Source: Collimonas humicola (lineage in GTDB: Bacteria; Pseudomonadota; Gammaproteobacteria; Burkholderiales; Burkholderiaceae_D). From it: DNA of 64,000 bases. The number at the start of each line of letters is the position of its first letter. The stretch's first letter is position 1. Below the pieces are notes generated by a model. That model was not told where the DNA came from, ran no database searches, and saw only the letters and a program-made list of their open reading frames with translations. The stretch lies in assembly GCF_018304945.1 (NCBI RefSeq), contig NZ_JAGQEE010000001.1:496001-560000 (forward strand), given 5' to 3'. A program made the position numbers and the translations under genes. This document shows, piece by piece, positions 17,031-24,565 of this stretch.

Positions 17031-18263
17031 ATGACCATGCGTTCTATGACTTATCTGCTTTGCCTGCTCAGCAGCGCGCTCTTGCTGGCCTGTGGCGGTG
17101 GCGGCGGTTCCGACAACAGCACGCCCGCGCCGACGCCGCAGCCGCAGCCGGTCCAGAATGTCCAGGCCATCGTGATCGACAGCGGTCCGACGGTCTCCGG
17201 ACAGTCGGTCAATGCCGTCAATTCACCGTTTGTCTCGATCACTCTCTGCGCGCCCGGCAGCACCGCGCAATGCCAGACCATCGACCATATCCTGGTCGAT
17301 ACCGGATCCAGCGGCTTGCGCATCATCTCGTCGGTCTTGTCCCCCAGCATTACATTGCCTTCGCTGGCGGCACCCAGCGGCAATCCGCTGGCCGAATGCG
17401 CGCGCTTTGCCGACGGTTATAGCTGGGGTTCGGTGCGGCAGGCCGACCTGCGCATGGCCGGCGAAGTCGCCAGCAACATTTCAGTGCACGTCATCGGCGA
17501 CAGCGCCTTCACCTCGGTGCCCAACGGCTGTTCCGGCAGCCTGGTGGCGGAAAATACCGTGGCTGCCTTCCATGCCAACGGCGTGATCGGCCTCAGTACA
17601 TTCATCGAGGATTGCGGCAGTGCCTGCGCCGGCCAAGCGCTTGAAGGCTGGTACTACTCCTGCCCGGGGGGCGTGAATTGCACGGCGACCACGCTGCCGC
17701 AGGCCAAGCAAGTGGGGAACCCGGTGGCTTCTTTCGCTCAGGACAATAACGGTACGATCATCCAGTTGCCGAGCATCGGCGCCAGCGGCGCGTCAGGCGT
17801 CACCGGCTCGCTGGTGTTCGGCATCGGTACGCAATCAAACAACGGGCTTGGCAGTGCCCGCGTCTATACGCTCAACGGCTCCGGCAACCTGAGCGTGCTG
17901 TATCAGGGGCAGGTGATGCAGGGTTTCTTTGACAGCGGCTCGAACGGCTTGTTCTTTGCGGATTCCACCATCCCGTCCTGCACCAACAACACCGGCTTTT
18001 ACTGCCCCTTGTCGACGCTGAGCCGAAGCGCGACGAATACCGGCATCAACGGCCTGAGCAACATCGTCAACTTCAGCGTGGCAAACGCCAATTCGCTGTT
18101 CCAGTCGAATCCGAACAACACGGCCTTCAACAATCTGGCCGGCGGACCGGCTTTCGCTTCCTACTTCGATTGGGGATTGCCGTTCTACTTTGGCAAATCT
18201 GTGTATACCGCGCTGGAAGGCGTTACCGCAGCCGGCACTGTCGGCCCCTTTGTTGCCTATTGA
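17031..18263 (+). CDS. DUF3443 lipoprotein with pepsin-like aspartic protease motifs
   Basis: A 410-residue predicted lipoprotein (lipobox LLLAC, Cys21, then a Gly run and a Pro/Gln linker to about residue 42) that matches DUF3443. Two segments resemble the two catalytic motifs of pepsin-like aspartic proteases: ILVDTGSSGLRI with D90, and GFFDSGSNGLFF with D301, about 210 residues apart, one per half. Further cysteines (for example CAPGSTAQC, and CGSACAG followed by CPGGVNC) suggest disulfides in an extracytoplasmic fold. DUF3443 is formally of unknown function; a bilobed aspartic protease is my inference from the motif pair. It follows DUF2844 and ends in a strong terminator. Confidence 0.85.
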   Translation: MTMRSMTYLLCLLSSALLLACGGGGGSDNSTPAPTPQPQPVQNVQAIVIDSGPTVSGQSVNAVNSPFVSITLCAPGSTAQCQTIDHILVDTGSSGLRIISSVLSPSITLPSLAAPSGNPLAECARFADGYSWGSVRQADLRMAGEVASNISVHVIGDSAFTSVPNGCSGSLVAENTVAAFHANGVIGLSTFIEDCGSACAGQALEGWYYSCPGGVNCTATTLPQAKQVGNPVASFAQDNNGTIIQLPSIGASGASGVTGSLVFGIGTQSNNGLGSARVYTLNGSGNLSVLYQGQVMQGFFDSGSNGLFFADSTIPSCTNNTGFYCPLSTLSRSATNTGINGLSNIVNFSVANANSLFQSNPNNTAFNNLAGGPAFASYFDWGLPFYFGKSVYTALEGVTAAGTVGPFVAY

Positions 18264-18287
18264 AATAGCGAAAGATGATGTTCATGC

Positions 18288-18316
18288 AAAGGGGCGCGCA
18301 GTGCGCCCCTTTTTTT
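18288..18316 (+). terminator. Strong intrinsic terminator after DUF3443
   Basis: A perfect 10-bp stem, AAAGGGGCGC (18288-18297) / GCGCCCCTTT (18303-18312), with a 5-nt loop GCAGT, runs into seven T. With the A run on the left arm it may also terminate the converging NlpD-like gene on the other strand. Confidence 0.85.
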
Positions 18317-18335
18317 CGCGCCATGAATCCGGCTT

Positions 18336-19106
18336 TCAGCGACTAGGCAAATAGCGCGTTGGATCCACTGCTTTTCCCTGGCGGCGGATTTCGAAGTACA
18401 GCTTGACCGTATTGCTGTCGGATTTCCCCATTTCAGCGATTGCCTGACCCTTGCTGACCATCTGCCCCTCCTTGACCATGATGGTTTTGTTATGGGCGTA
18501 AACCGACAGCATGGTGCTGCTGTGCTTGATGATCACAAGGTTGCCGTAGCCGCGTATGCCGCTGCCGGCATAGGTCACCTTGCCTGCGGCGGCTGCCATT
18601 ACCGGTTGTCCCAGCTGGCCGGCGATATCTATGCCTTTCCGTCCCTGGCCGGTGCCGCGGCTCGATTGGCCGGCAGCCGGCCAGGTCCAGTCAAGCGCAT
18701 CTTTTTGTTCGCCGGCGGCCGCCGCGGCATCATCGCTGTCATCGTTGCGCGGGCGGGCAGTGCGGCTTGCCACAGGATTGCCGCTGGCGCGAGCGCCATC
18801 CGGCGCTATGCGCAGGGCCTGGTCGACCTTGATGTCATTTGGATCGGAAAGCTTGTTCCAGGCGATGATTTCGCTGTTGCTGCGCTTGAATTTGCGGGCA
18901 ATGCTGGAAAGCGTGTCGCCCTTTTGTATCGTGTAATAGCCGGGGCCGCTGGGCTGGGCCGGACCGGATGGCGTGCTGCAGGCACCTAGCGCGAGCAGGA
19001 ATGCCAGCGGCAGCGCAGGGGAAATAATCCGCGAAAGCGCGCCCCGAAGGCTGGAACGTGTGCCGCGATGTTGCGAGCTGGATGCCTCTGTATTCTGGAC
19101 CAACAA
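18336..19106 (-). CDS. NlpD-like lipoprotein with LysM and degenerate M23 domain
   Basis: A 256-residue envelope protein. The signal region ends in a lipobox (LLALGAC). A LysM domain follows (YYTIQKGDTLSSIARKFKRSNSEIIAWNKLSDPNDIKVDQALRI), then a low-complexity linker and a C-terminal LytM/M23 domain (GRKGIDIAGQLGQPVMAAAAGKVTYAGSGIRGYGNLVIIKHSSTMLSVYAHN ... KLYFEIRRQGKAVDP). Zinc-ligand positions look lost: GRKGIDI in place of an H-containing segment and YFEIR in place of HFEIR. This fits the NlpD/EnvC group, which activate cell-wall amidases rather than cut peptidoglycan themselves. The long N-region before the signal core may mean a later start. It converges with DUF3443. Confidence 0.85.
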   Translation of the reverse strand: MLVQNTEASSSQHRGTRSSLRGALSRIISPALPLAFLLALGACSTPSGPAQPSGPGYYTIQKGDTLSSIARKFKRSNSEIIAWNKLSDPNDIKVDQALRIAPDGARASGNPVASRTARPRNDDSDDAAAAAGEQKDALDWTWPAAGQSSRGTGQGRKGIDIAGQLGQPVMAAAAGKVTYAGSGIRGYGNLVIIKHSSTMLSVYAHNKTIMVKEGQMVSKGQAIAEMGKSDSNTVKLYFEIRRQGKAVDPTRYLPSR

Positions 19107-19366
19107 TGTTATTCCTCTGATAGATCTGACCTGGATTGATAGACGCCGGCGCCGTCAGCCTGACGCGATCCTCTGACCTCGTTTGACGAAACTAGTTGCG
19201 TGACCGGCAAGCTGTTGCCGTTTTTTCAGCGGCGGAGGATAGCGCAATTCTGCGTGCCGGCCAGGTTACGTCGGGCGTCAGCTGAAAGGCCGGGTCCAGG
19301 CGCTTGGAAAATCCCTTATTTAAATGCTGTAAAGATAATTAATTGTACCCGAGTCAAGCTCGGCGT

Positions 19367-19384
19367 TACGTTACATGTAACGTA
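19367..19384. promoter_or_regulatory. 18-bp perfect palindrome, candidate enhancer site
   Basis: TACGTTACATGTAACGTA is fully self-complementary. It lies about 150 nt upstream of the sigma-54-type promoter at 19514-19529, the usual distance for a bacterial enhancer-binding protein site. The cognate protein is unknown. Confidence 0.5.
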
Positions 19385-19513
19385 TCAAGCCTTGCCCCAT
19401 CGACTATTTCAGATTTTCCGATCTGAGGAAGAGAAAATCTATGTGCTTGATTTTAAAGTATTTATGTTGATTTCTTGATGGGAATATTGATCGTATTTGC
19501 CCCTCCGTCCCGC

Positions 19514-19529
19514 TGGCATGCTCTTTGCG
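19514..19529 (+). promoter_or_regulatory. Sigma-54 (RpoN) -24/-12 type promoter
   Basis: TGGCATG-CTCT-TTGCG keeps the GG of the -24 box and the GC of the -12 box at the exact RpoN spacing and differs from the TGGCACG-N4-TTGCW consensus by two bases. The predicted start is near 19540, about 43 nt before the lipoprotein ATG at 19583. Confidence 0.65.
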
Positions 19530-19582
19530 AAATGAACAAGCAGGGACATGTGGTTCGAACTTTCACAAAGGGGAAATACATC

Positions 19583-21445
19583 ATGAATACATCGCGGAAA
19601 ACGAATCTGGTTGCAGCTTCATTGTTGTTGACCAGTTTGTTGGTCGGTTGCTCAAGTGGCGGCGACCTCGGGAAAACATTCGGTTCAGAGGCAGGAGCGA
19701 CTCGGGGAACCGGCGCTATCGGCGCTGGCGCTGGCGCGGGAGGCGGCGCAGGTGGAGGAAGCGGTACCGACGGCGGCGGCAGTGGTACAGGCGGCGATGG
19801 CGGCGGGGGTGGCGGTACAGGCGGCGGGGGTGGCGGTACAGGCGGCGGAGGTGGTGGCACAGGAGGCGGAGGTGGTGGCACAGGAGGCGGAGGTGGCGGT
19901 ACAGGAGGTGGAGGTGGCGGTACAGGAGGTGGAGGTGGCGGCACAGGAGGTGGCGGCGCAGGAGGTGGAGGTGGCGGCACAGGCGGCGGCGCGTCGAGCA
20001 ATTTTCTCACCAACGTCGGCACTGCGGTATCCCACGCTAGCGTAGCTCTGGACGGGGCCGCCAATACCGCCATCAACAACCTGCCGTTGCTCTCGTCTCA
20101 ATCCAAGAGCGGCCTGGCAACCGTCGTCGATAGCGGCAGCGGCATTGTCGGCACGCTGGGTGCCGGCGTCACCAATGGCCTGGGCCAGATCGGCAGCAAT
20201 CCTAATGCGCTTGGCACCACTGTCGGCAGCGCTGGCGGCGTCGTGACCCAGGCGGGTAATGCGGTGCAAGGCGTCGGGCAAGTGGTCGCCGGACTGGGCA
20301 CCGGGCCGTTGGCGCCATTGGCTGCCGTGACCGCGCCAGTGGGCAACCTGGTGACTCAGGTAGGCGCGACTGTATCAGGACTGGGGGCGCCGGTGACGAC
20401 GCTGCTGACTACCGGGCCGGTGCAGCAGGTCACGCAAACCGTCAGCCAGGCAATCGTTCCATTGACCAGTACCGTGACAACCTTGACCCAGACAGTCGGT
20501 AACGCTACCGGCCTGAACCAGCCTGTGAACGGCCTGCTGGCGGCGCTGGGCGGAACCGTCAACGGCATCGGCCAGACTCTGACCGGCGCAAAAGTTCCCG
20601 GCGCCAGCAGCTTGGGAGGCGTTGTCAGCGATCTCGGCGGCACCGTGGCGGGTCTCAGTACGAATGCTCTGGTCGGCACCGGCCAGCCTCTGCTGGGCAA
20701 CAAGACCGGCGGCGTGTTGCAGCCCCTGGATAACGTAGCTGCAGGAGTGATAGGCGGCCTGGGAGGGGCAGGCGGTGCGGCTGGCGGCAACCCGTTGGCG
20801 CCGATCACTGGCGTGCTGGGTGGCTTGGCTGGTGCAGCTGGCGGTACGGGCGGCCCGGCAGGCGGCATCCTTGCGCCCGTTACCGGCTTGCTTGGTGGTC
20901 TGGGCGGCGCAACTGGTGGCGCCGGCGGCGGGGCAGGCAGCATCCTGGCTCCGGTCACCGGTCTGGTGGGTGGCTTGACTGGCGCAGCTGGCGGCGCTGG
21001 CAGCGGCGCCGGCAGCGTCCTGGCGCCGGTGACCGGCCTGGTGGGTAGCCTGACCGGTAAATCCGGTGGTGCTAGCGGCGGCGCAGGCAACATCCTTGCT
21101 CCAGTTACTGGCCTGGTGGGTGGCTTGACTGGCGCAGCTGGCGGCGCCGGCGGCGGTGCAGGTAATGTCCTGGCTCCGGTGACCGGCCTGGTGGGTAGTG
21201 TGACCGGTGCGGCCGGTGGTGGCGCTGGCGGCGTCCTGGCGCCGGTGACCGGCCTGGTAGGCGGCTTGACCGGCGCAGCCGGTGGTGCGAGCGGCGGTGC
21301 AGGCGGCGCGGCAGGAGGCATCCTGGCTCCTGTGGTCAACCTTGTGACGGGCTTGACCGGCGGCAAAGGTACAACCGGCGGCACGGATAACCAGGCGCCT
21401 GCGACCGGTTTGCTGAGCGGCTTGTTAGGAGCCGGCAAGAAATAA
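19583..21445 (+). CDS. Glycine-rich repeat lipoprotein (collagen-like repeat type)
   Basis: A 620-residue predicted lipoprotein: signal MNTSRKTNLVAASLLLTSLLVGC with lipidated Cys23. Residues about 45-137 are almost pure Gly/Thr, made of exact heptads of the type TGGGGGG. Residues about 140-400 are a Val/Thr/Gly/Leu-rich region (GTVGSAGGVVTQAGNAVQGVGQ and similar). Residues about 403-593 contain seven or eight about 25-residue repeats beginning LAPVTGLVGGLTG. Such Burkholderiales proteins are often annotated as collagen-like, though strict G-X-Y triplets are limited. An extracellular fibrous or matrix role is inferred. The ATG at 19583 begins the signal and follows AAGGGGA. A sigma-54-type promoter lies upstream, and a hairpin follows the stop. 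Confidence 0.85.
   Translation: MNTSRKTNLVAASLLLTSLLVGCSSGGDLGKTFGSEAGATRGTGAIGAGAGAGGGAGGGSGTDGGGSGTGGDGGGGGGTGGGGGGTGGGGGGTGGGGGGTGGGGGGTGGGGGGTGGGGGGTGGGGAGGGGGGTGGGASSNFLTNVGTAVSHASVALDGAANTAINNLPLLSSQSKSGLATVVDSGSGIVGTLGAGVTNGLGQIGSNPNALGTTVGSAGGVVTQAGNAVQGVGQVVAGLGTGPLAPLAAVTAPVGNLVTQVGATVSGLGAPVTTLLTTGPVQQVTQTVSQAIVPLTSTVTTLTQTVGNATGLNQPVNGLLAALGGTVNGIGQTLTGAKVPGASSLGGVVSDLGGTVAGLSTNALVGTGQPLLGNKTGGVLQPLDNVAAGVIGGLGGAGGAAGGNPLAPITGVLGGLAGAAGGTGGPAGGILAPVTGLLGGLGGATGGAGGGAGSILAPVTGLVGGLTGAAGGAGSGAGSVLAPVTGLVGSLTGKSGGASGGAGNILAPVTGLVGGLTGAAGGAGGGAGNVLAPVTGLVGSVTGAAGGGAGGVLAPVTGLVGGLTGAAGGASGGAGGAAGGILAPVVNLVTGLTGGKGTTGGTDNQAPATGLLSGLLGAGKK
19797..19990 (+). repeat. 21-bp in-frame minisatellite (heptad TGGGGGG)
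   Basis: Threonine ACA codons recur at 19817, 19838, 19859, 19880, 19901, 19922 and 19943, exactly 21 nt apart, with one further at 19979 after a 36-nt step. The units differ only at third positions. Copy-number change by slippage would alter protein length without shifting the frame. Confidence 0.85.
20792..21361 (+). repeat. Tandem about 75-bp coding repeats (LAPVTGLVGGLTG units)
   Basis: Seven to eight units of about 25 codons, each opening with (I/V)LAPVTGL(V/L)G and closing in a Gly/Ala/Ser run. Four consecutive units are exactly 25 residues; later ones are 22 and 29. The DNA is diverged enough that recent expansion is not obvious. Confidence 0.8.
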
Positions 21446-21465
21446 TCGTGCTGCGCTAATCCAGG

Positions 21466-21495
21466 GAGGCGCTGGCCATCGGCCAGCCTTCCTTG
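21466..21495 (+). terminator. Hairpin after the glycine-rich lipoprotein gene
   Basis: A perfect 7-bp stem GCTGGCC (21471-21477) / GGCCAGC (21481-21487) with a 3-nt loop, flanked by AGG / CTT, is followed by a pyrimidine stretch (TTCCTTGCCT) rather than a pure T run. It is a probable, not certain, terminator. Confidence 0.45.
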
Positions 21496-21700
21496 CCTCG
21501 GCGCCTGGTCGGAGACAGCGATGAAATGCGGTGATGCTTCCGCATTGAAAGTAGAGCAAAGTCTGTTGCGACCCTTGGCTCCTGCTTGAACCATTGATCC
21601 AATGGCCGGTTTCCCCGGCAATGCGCAAACAACCGGCGCCATAGTTTGAATCTGATGCGCCGGCTTCAGCGGACAGAGCCGTTCAGGCGAACGTTGAAGT

Positions 21701-21725
21701 TCAGTAATTAATGTCAGTAATTAAT
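21701..21725. repeat. Tandem 12-bp direct repeat before a small ORF
   Basis: TCAGTAATTAAT occurs at 21701-21712 and again at 21714-21725 (13-nt period). It is AT-rich in a GC-rich context and ends 17 nt before the small ORF at 21743. It may be an operator or part of a promoter. Confidence 0.5.
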
Positions 21726-21742
21726 ACTACCGAGGTGGGATC

Positions 21743-21937
21743 ATGAGAGCCGAACATATAGTCGATTTGATCGCATGTGCCAGCCCACAGGCGCAGGTGC
21801 CGGGAAATGATTTGCTGATCGGCATGCTGGCGCGCGAGATTGCGGCGCTATCTTACAAGCTCACGGAGCAGGAGCTGTACCGGTTGATAGCAGTAGGTTC
21901 CCTGGTCTATGAAAGAGGGCGCCGCGGCCGCATATGA
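21743..21937 (+). CDS. Small hypothetical protein (64 aa)
   Basis: A 64-residue soluble, mainly helical protein (VDLIACASPQAQVPGNDLLIGMLAREIAALSYKLTEQELYRLIAVGSLVYERGRRGRI) with a basic C-terminus. A good ribosome binding site (GAGGTGGG) lies 4 nt before the ATG. I recognise no family. It converges with the diguanylate cyclase gene only 10 nt away. The direct repeat just upstream may regulate it. Confidence 0.55.
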   Translation: MRAEHIVDLIACASPQAQVPGNDLLIGMLAREIAALSYKLTEQELYRLIAVGSLVYERGRRGRI

Positions 21938-21947
21938 GGCCCGGGAT

Positions 21948-23513
21948 TCAACGCAAATCATCGCTGGAGCGCACGCAATTGCGCCCAGCCGCCTTTGCCG
22001 CATACATTGACTTGTCTGCGGCCTGGATCAGTTCAAAAGGGATGTTGTCGTCCCTGAGCGGCACGAAAGCCGCGACGCCGGCGCTGATGGTGACCATGCC
22101 GACCGGGCCGAATGCATGATCTATCTGTAAATCGTAAATCGCCAGGCGGATTTTTTCTGCTACGGCAATTGCTCCCGCCAGATTGGTATCCGGCAGCAAG
22201 ACTGCCAGTTCTTCGCCGCCGTAACGCGCGGCCAGGTCTCCCGGCCGGTTCTTGCTGGCTTTCACGACTTCACTGATCTGCCGCAGGCATTCATCGCCGG
22301 CCAGATGCCCGTAGATATCGTTGTATTGCTTGAAGTAGTCGACGTCGATCATCACCAGCGCCAGCGAAGTTGCATTGCGCACGGCGCGGCTGAATTCTTC
22401 GCGCAAGGTGCTGTCGAAATGGCGGCGGTTGGCGAGGCCGGTCAGGCTGTCTTGCAGCGCCAGCTGTTCCAGGTGCTGGTTCAGGGTGCGCAACGATTCC
22501 TGAACTTGCAGCAAGCCCGCCTCCGCCGCCAGGCGCAGCTGGATCTGATGGATCAGCCGCCAGCCGAGCAGGCCCAGGGCTAACGTCAGCAGCATGGCGC
22601 CCAGCACATGCAGGTAGGTGTCGGCGCGCCAGTCAGCCAATACTTCGTCCTTGGAGCGGGCGACAGTGACAAACAGCGGATAGCGATCCAGATGGCGGAA
22701 GGCGATCAGCCGTTCCACGCCATCCTGGCCCGCGCGCATGACGGCGGTGCCGCCCGCATTCTTGGAAGCGTAGTCGCGGTAGATCGGATAGTTGGCCAGG
22801 TTCTTGCCGATCGCGTTGTCCTGCATGGGACTCCTGACCAGCATCGTGCCGTCATTCAGGCTGAGGAAGATCGAGCCGGCGTGGCCGATATCGAAGCTGT
22901 CGTAAAAATTCTTGAAATAACCGATGTTGATGGTGGCCAGGGCGACGCCGGCAAAACTGCCGTCGGCGTGATTGTAGCGGCGCGAGACGGTGACTATCCA
23001 TGCGCCCGTGGAGCGGCTGCGTATTGGCGGCCCGATATAGGGGCCGCGCTCGAGATCGTCGCGGTGATGGTGAAAATACTGGCGGTCGGAATTGTTGACG
23101 ACCGGGATCGGACCGCTGCGGGCGTTGACCAGCCAGAGCCCGGTTTCATCGTAGATCGAGAGGTCGTTCAGCTGCGGCAGTTCGGCAATATGCTGGATCA
23201 GCAGCTTGTGCAAGCGTTCCAGCGCAGCGCTGTTGCTGCCGTCCAGTTCAAGGCGTTCAACCACGCCTACCAGCACGGTATCGGCCTGTTTGATCGTGTC
23301 GTCGGCCTGTTCCGACAGCGCGCGCGTCAGGTTGCGCGTGGCGATTTCAGCTTCTTGCAATTCGACGATGCGTGCGTTCCAGCTGCGCCATGCCTCCACC
23401 GTCAGCAGCGACACGCATACCAGCGCCACGAACAGTGTCGCCAGAAAAGTGATAGGCAAGGGCTTGACATTGAAGCGCACTTGGCGGGCCGCTATCGCGA
23501 TGGTCGTGTTCAT
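21948..23513 (-). CDS. Diguanylate cyclase with Cache sensor (GGDEF)
   Basis: A 521-residue inner membrane enzyme. An N-terminal membrane segment (about 20-42) is followed by a periplasmic dCache-like sensor (about 45-280, including NDLSIYDETGLWLVNARSG and GAWIVTVSRRYNHADGSFAGVALATINIGYF), a second membrane segment (about 285-310, LHVLGAMLLTLALGLLGWRLI) and a C-terminal GGDEF domain (about 345-510). The active site reads RYGGEEL, and an RxxD product-inhibition site (RPGD) lies five residues before it, so the enzyme should make cyclic di-GMP with feedback control. The ATG at 23513 follows GGAG. It lies 29 nt downstream of the GlxA-type regulator gene on the same strand, probably in one operon. 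Confidence 0.9.
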   Translation of the reverse strand: MNTTIAIAARQVRFNVKPLPITFLATLFVALVCVSLLTVEAWRSWNARIVELQEAEIATRNLTRALSEQADDTIKQADTVLVGVVERLELDGSNSAALERLHKLLIQHIAELPQLNDLSIYDETGLWLVNARSGPIPVVNNSDRQYFHHHRDDLERGPYIGPPIRSRSTGAWIVTVSRRYNHADGSFAGVALATINIGYFKNFYDSFDIGHAGSIFLSLNDGTMLVRSPMQDNAIGKNLANYPIYRDYASKNAGGTAVMRAGQDGVERLIAFRHLDRYPLFVTVARSKDEVLADWRADTYLHVLGAMLLTLALGLLGWRLIHQIQLRLAAEAGLLQVQESLRTLNQHLEQLALQDSLTGLANRRHFDSTLREEFSRAVRNATSLALVMIDVDYFKQYNDIYGHLAGDECLRQISEVVKASKNRPGDLAARYGGEELAVLLPDTNLAGAIAVAEKIRLAIYDLQIDHAFGPVGMVTISAGVAAFVPLRDDNIPFELIQAADKSMYAAKAAGRNCVRSSDDLR

Positions 23514-23542
23514 CGGTGCTCCAGGCAATAGTGCGTACAGTC

Positions 23543-24565
23543 TCAGTTTGGCCTTATGCCCTTGCGATATTCCGTGGGAGATGTCCACATGTGCTTGCGG
23601 AACAATTTGGCGACGTGCTCGCCGCTGAACAGGCCGCAGCGCCTGGCTATCTTGTCCACCGGCAGGTCGGTCTCGGTCAATTGCTGGCGCACCGCTTCCA
23701 GCCGCAGGTTGAGCAGGAAATCATGCGGCGTCTGTCCGGTTTCGCGCTTGAATTGGCGCACAAAATTGCGCTCGCTCATGGATACGAAATTGGCGGCGTC
23801 GACCACGCTGATGGATTCCGCCAGATGTTCCACAAACCATAATGAGGCGCGCTGGATCTTGCTGGTCTTGACCGGCAGGCTGGCAGGCGACGCCTGGCTG
23901 GCAGGCGGCGTGTCGCGGCGGCGCTGGCAGACGACCAGGCTTTGCGCCACCCGCCGCGCAACCGCCGGCCCCAGATCGTTTTCCAGCAGGCGCAATGCCA
24001 GGTCGGTGGCCATGCCGACATCGCAAGACGTGAAGATGCCGTCGTCTTCGCTGATCTGCGCTTCGCGGTCGATCTTGATCAGCGGGAATTCGCGCGCCAG
24101 CTTGTCCAGCAGGGCCCAATGGGTGGTGGCGCGGCGGTTGTTGAGGAAGCCGGCGGCGCCGATCACGAAGACGCCGGTGCAGATCGCGGCGATGCGGCGC
24201 ACGTTGCCGCGCATTTGCTGCAGCCAGGCAATCAGGACGGGATCACGGTAGGCGTCGAAATTTCCGGTGCCGCTGGCAATGAGCAAGGTGTCGAAATGAT
24301 GTTTGTCGAAGGACGCCAGTGCCGAAGTCATGATCTGCACCGAGGCCGATGACATGATCATGCCGCCCGCAATGGACAGGACGGACACGGCATAGCGCGT
24401 GGTGCCGGGAAAGACCGTGGAAATCAGCTTGTCGCCGACCCCGAAAACGTCCGCCGCGCCCACCACGTCAGCCAGCACGACGCCCTCGAAAACGATGATT
24501 CCTATATGCCTGGTTGAGCTGCCGCTGTCTATCACTTCAAGTGTCTTTGCGCACTCGATATCCAT
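23543..24565 (-). CDS. GlxA-type AraC regulator with DJ-1/PfpI-like domain
   Basis: A 340-residue cytoplasmic regulator. Residues about 19-190 form a DJ-1/PfpI-like (amidotransferase-fold) domain: HIGIIVFEGVVLADVVGAADVF, then LLIASGTGNFDAY and RIAAICTGVFVIGAAGFLNNRRATTHW with the Cys of the nucleophile elbow. Residues about 235-335 are an AraC double helix-turn-helix ending SGEHVAKLFRKHMWTSPTEYRK. Members sense small metabolites such as choline-derived or amino compounds. A GGGAGAG site precedes the ATG. It is the first gene of a likely operon with a diguanylate cyclase, so it may link a metabolite signal to cyclic di-GMP. Confidence 0.9.
   Translation of the reverse strand: MDIECAKTLEVIDSGSSTRHIGIIVFEGVVLADVVGAADVFGVGDKLISTVFPGTTRYAVSVLSIAGGMIMSSASVQIMTSALASFDKHHFDTLLIASGTGNFDAYRDPVLIAWLQQMRGNVRRIAAICTGVFVIGAAGFLNNRRATTHWALLDKLAREFPLIKIDREAQISEDDGIFTSCDVGMATDLALRLLENDLGPAVARRVAQSLVVCQRRRDTPPASQASPASLPVKTSKIQRASLWFVEHLAESISVVDAANFVSMSERNFVRQFKRETGQTPHDFLLNLRLEAVRQQLTETDLPVDKIARRCGLFSGEHVAKLFRKHMWTSPTEYRKGIRPN

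Larger units (their letters stand above)
19107..19582. other. 476-nt intergenic region with regulatory elements
   Basis: A gene-free stretch between the NlpD-like gene (minus) and the glycine-rich lipoprotein gene (plus). The middle part is AT-rich. It holds an 18-bp palindrome and a sigma-54-type promoter, listed separately. A 92-codon open frame at 19200-19478 has no ribosome binding site or recognisable protein character and is not called. Confidence 0.6.

Noticed and set aside
19200-19478. 92-codon frame in the spacer before the glycine-rich lipoprotein
   Set aside because: Covers the palindrome, lacks a ribosome binding site and shows no protein-like pattern.
19551-19565. tRNA-like GGTTCGAAC
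   Set aside because: It resembles a T-loop only; no acceptor stem or anticodon arm can be built around it.
19797-21361. CRISPR-like appearance of the tandem repeats
   Set aside because: Repeats are contiguous coding units without unique spacers, in frame with a lipoprotein gene.
20356-21642. 428-codon proline-rich minus-strand open frame
   Set aside because: It is the complement of the glycine-rich repeat gene; Gly codons read backwards as Pro, so the composition is an artefact.
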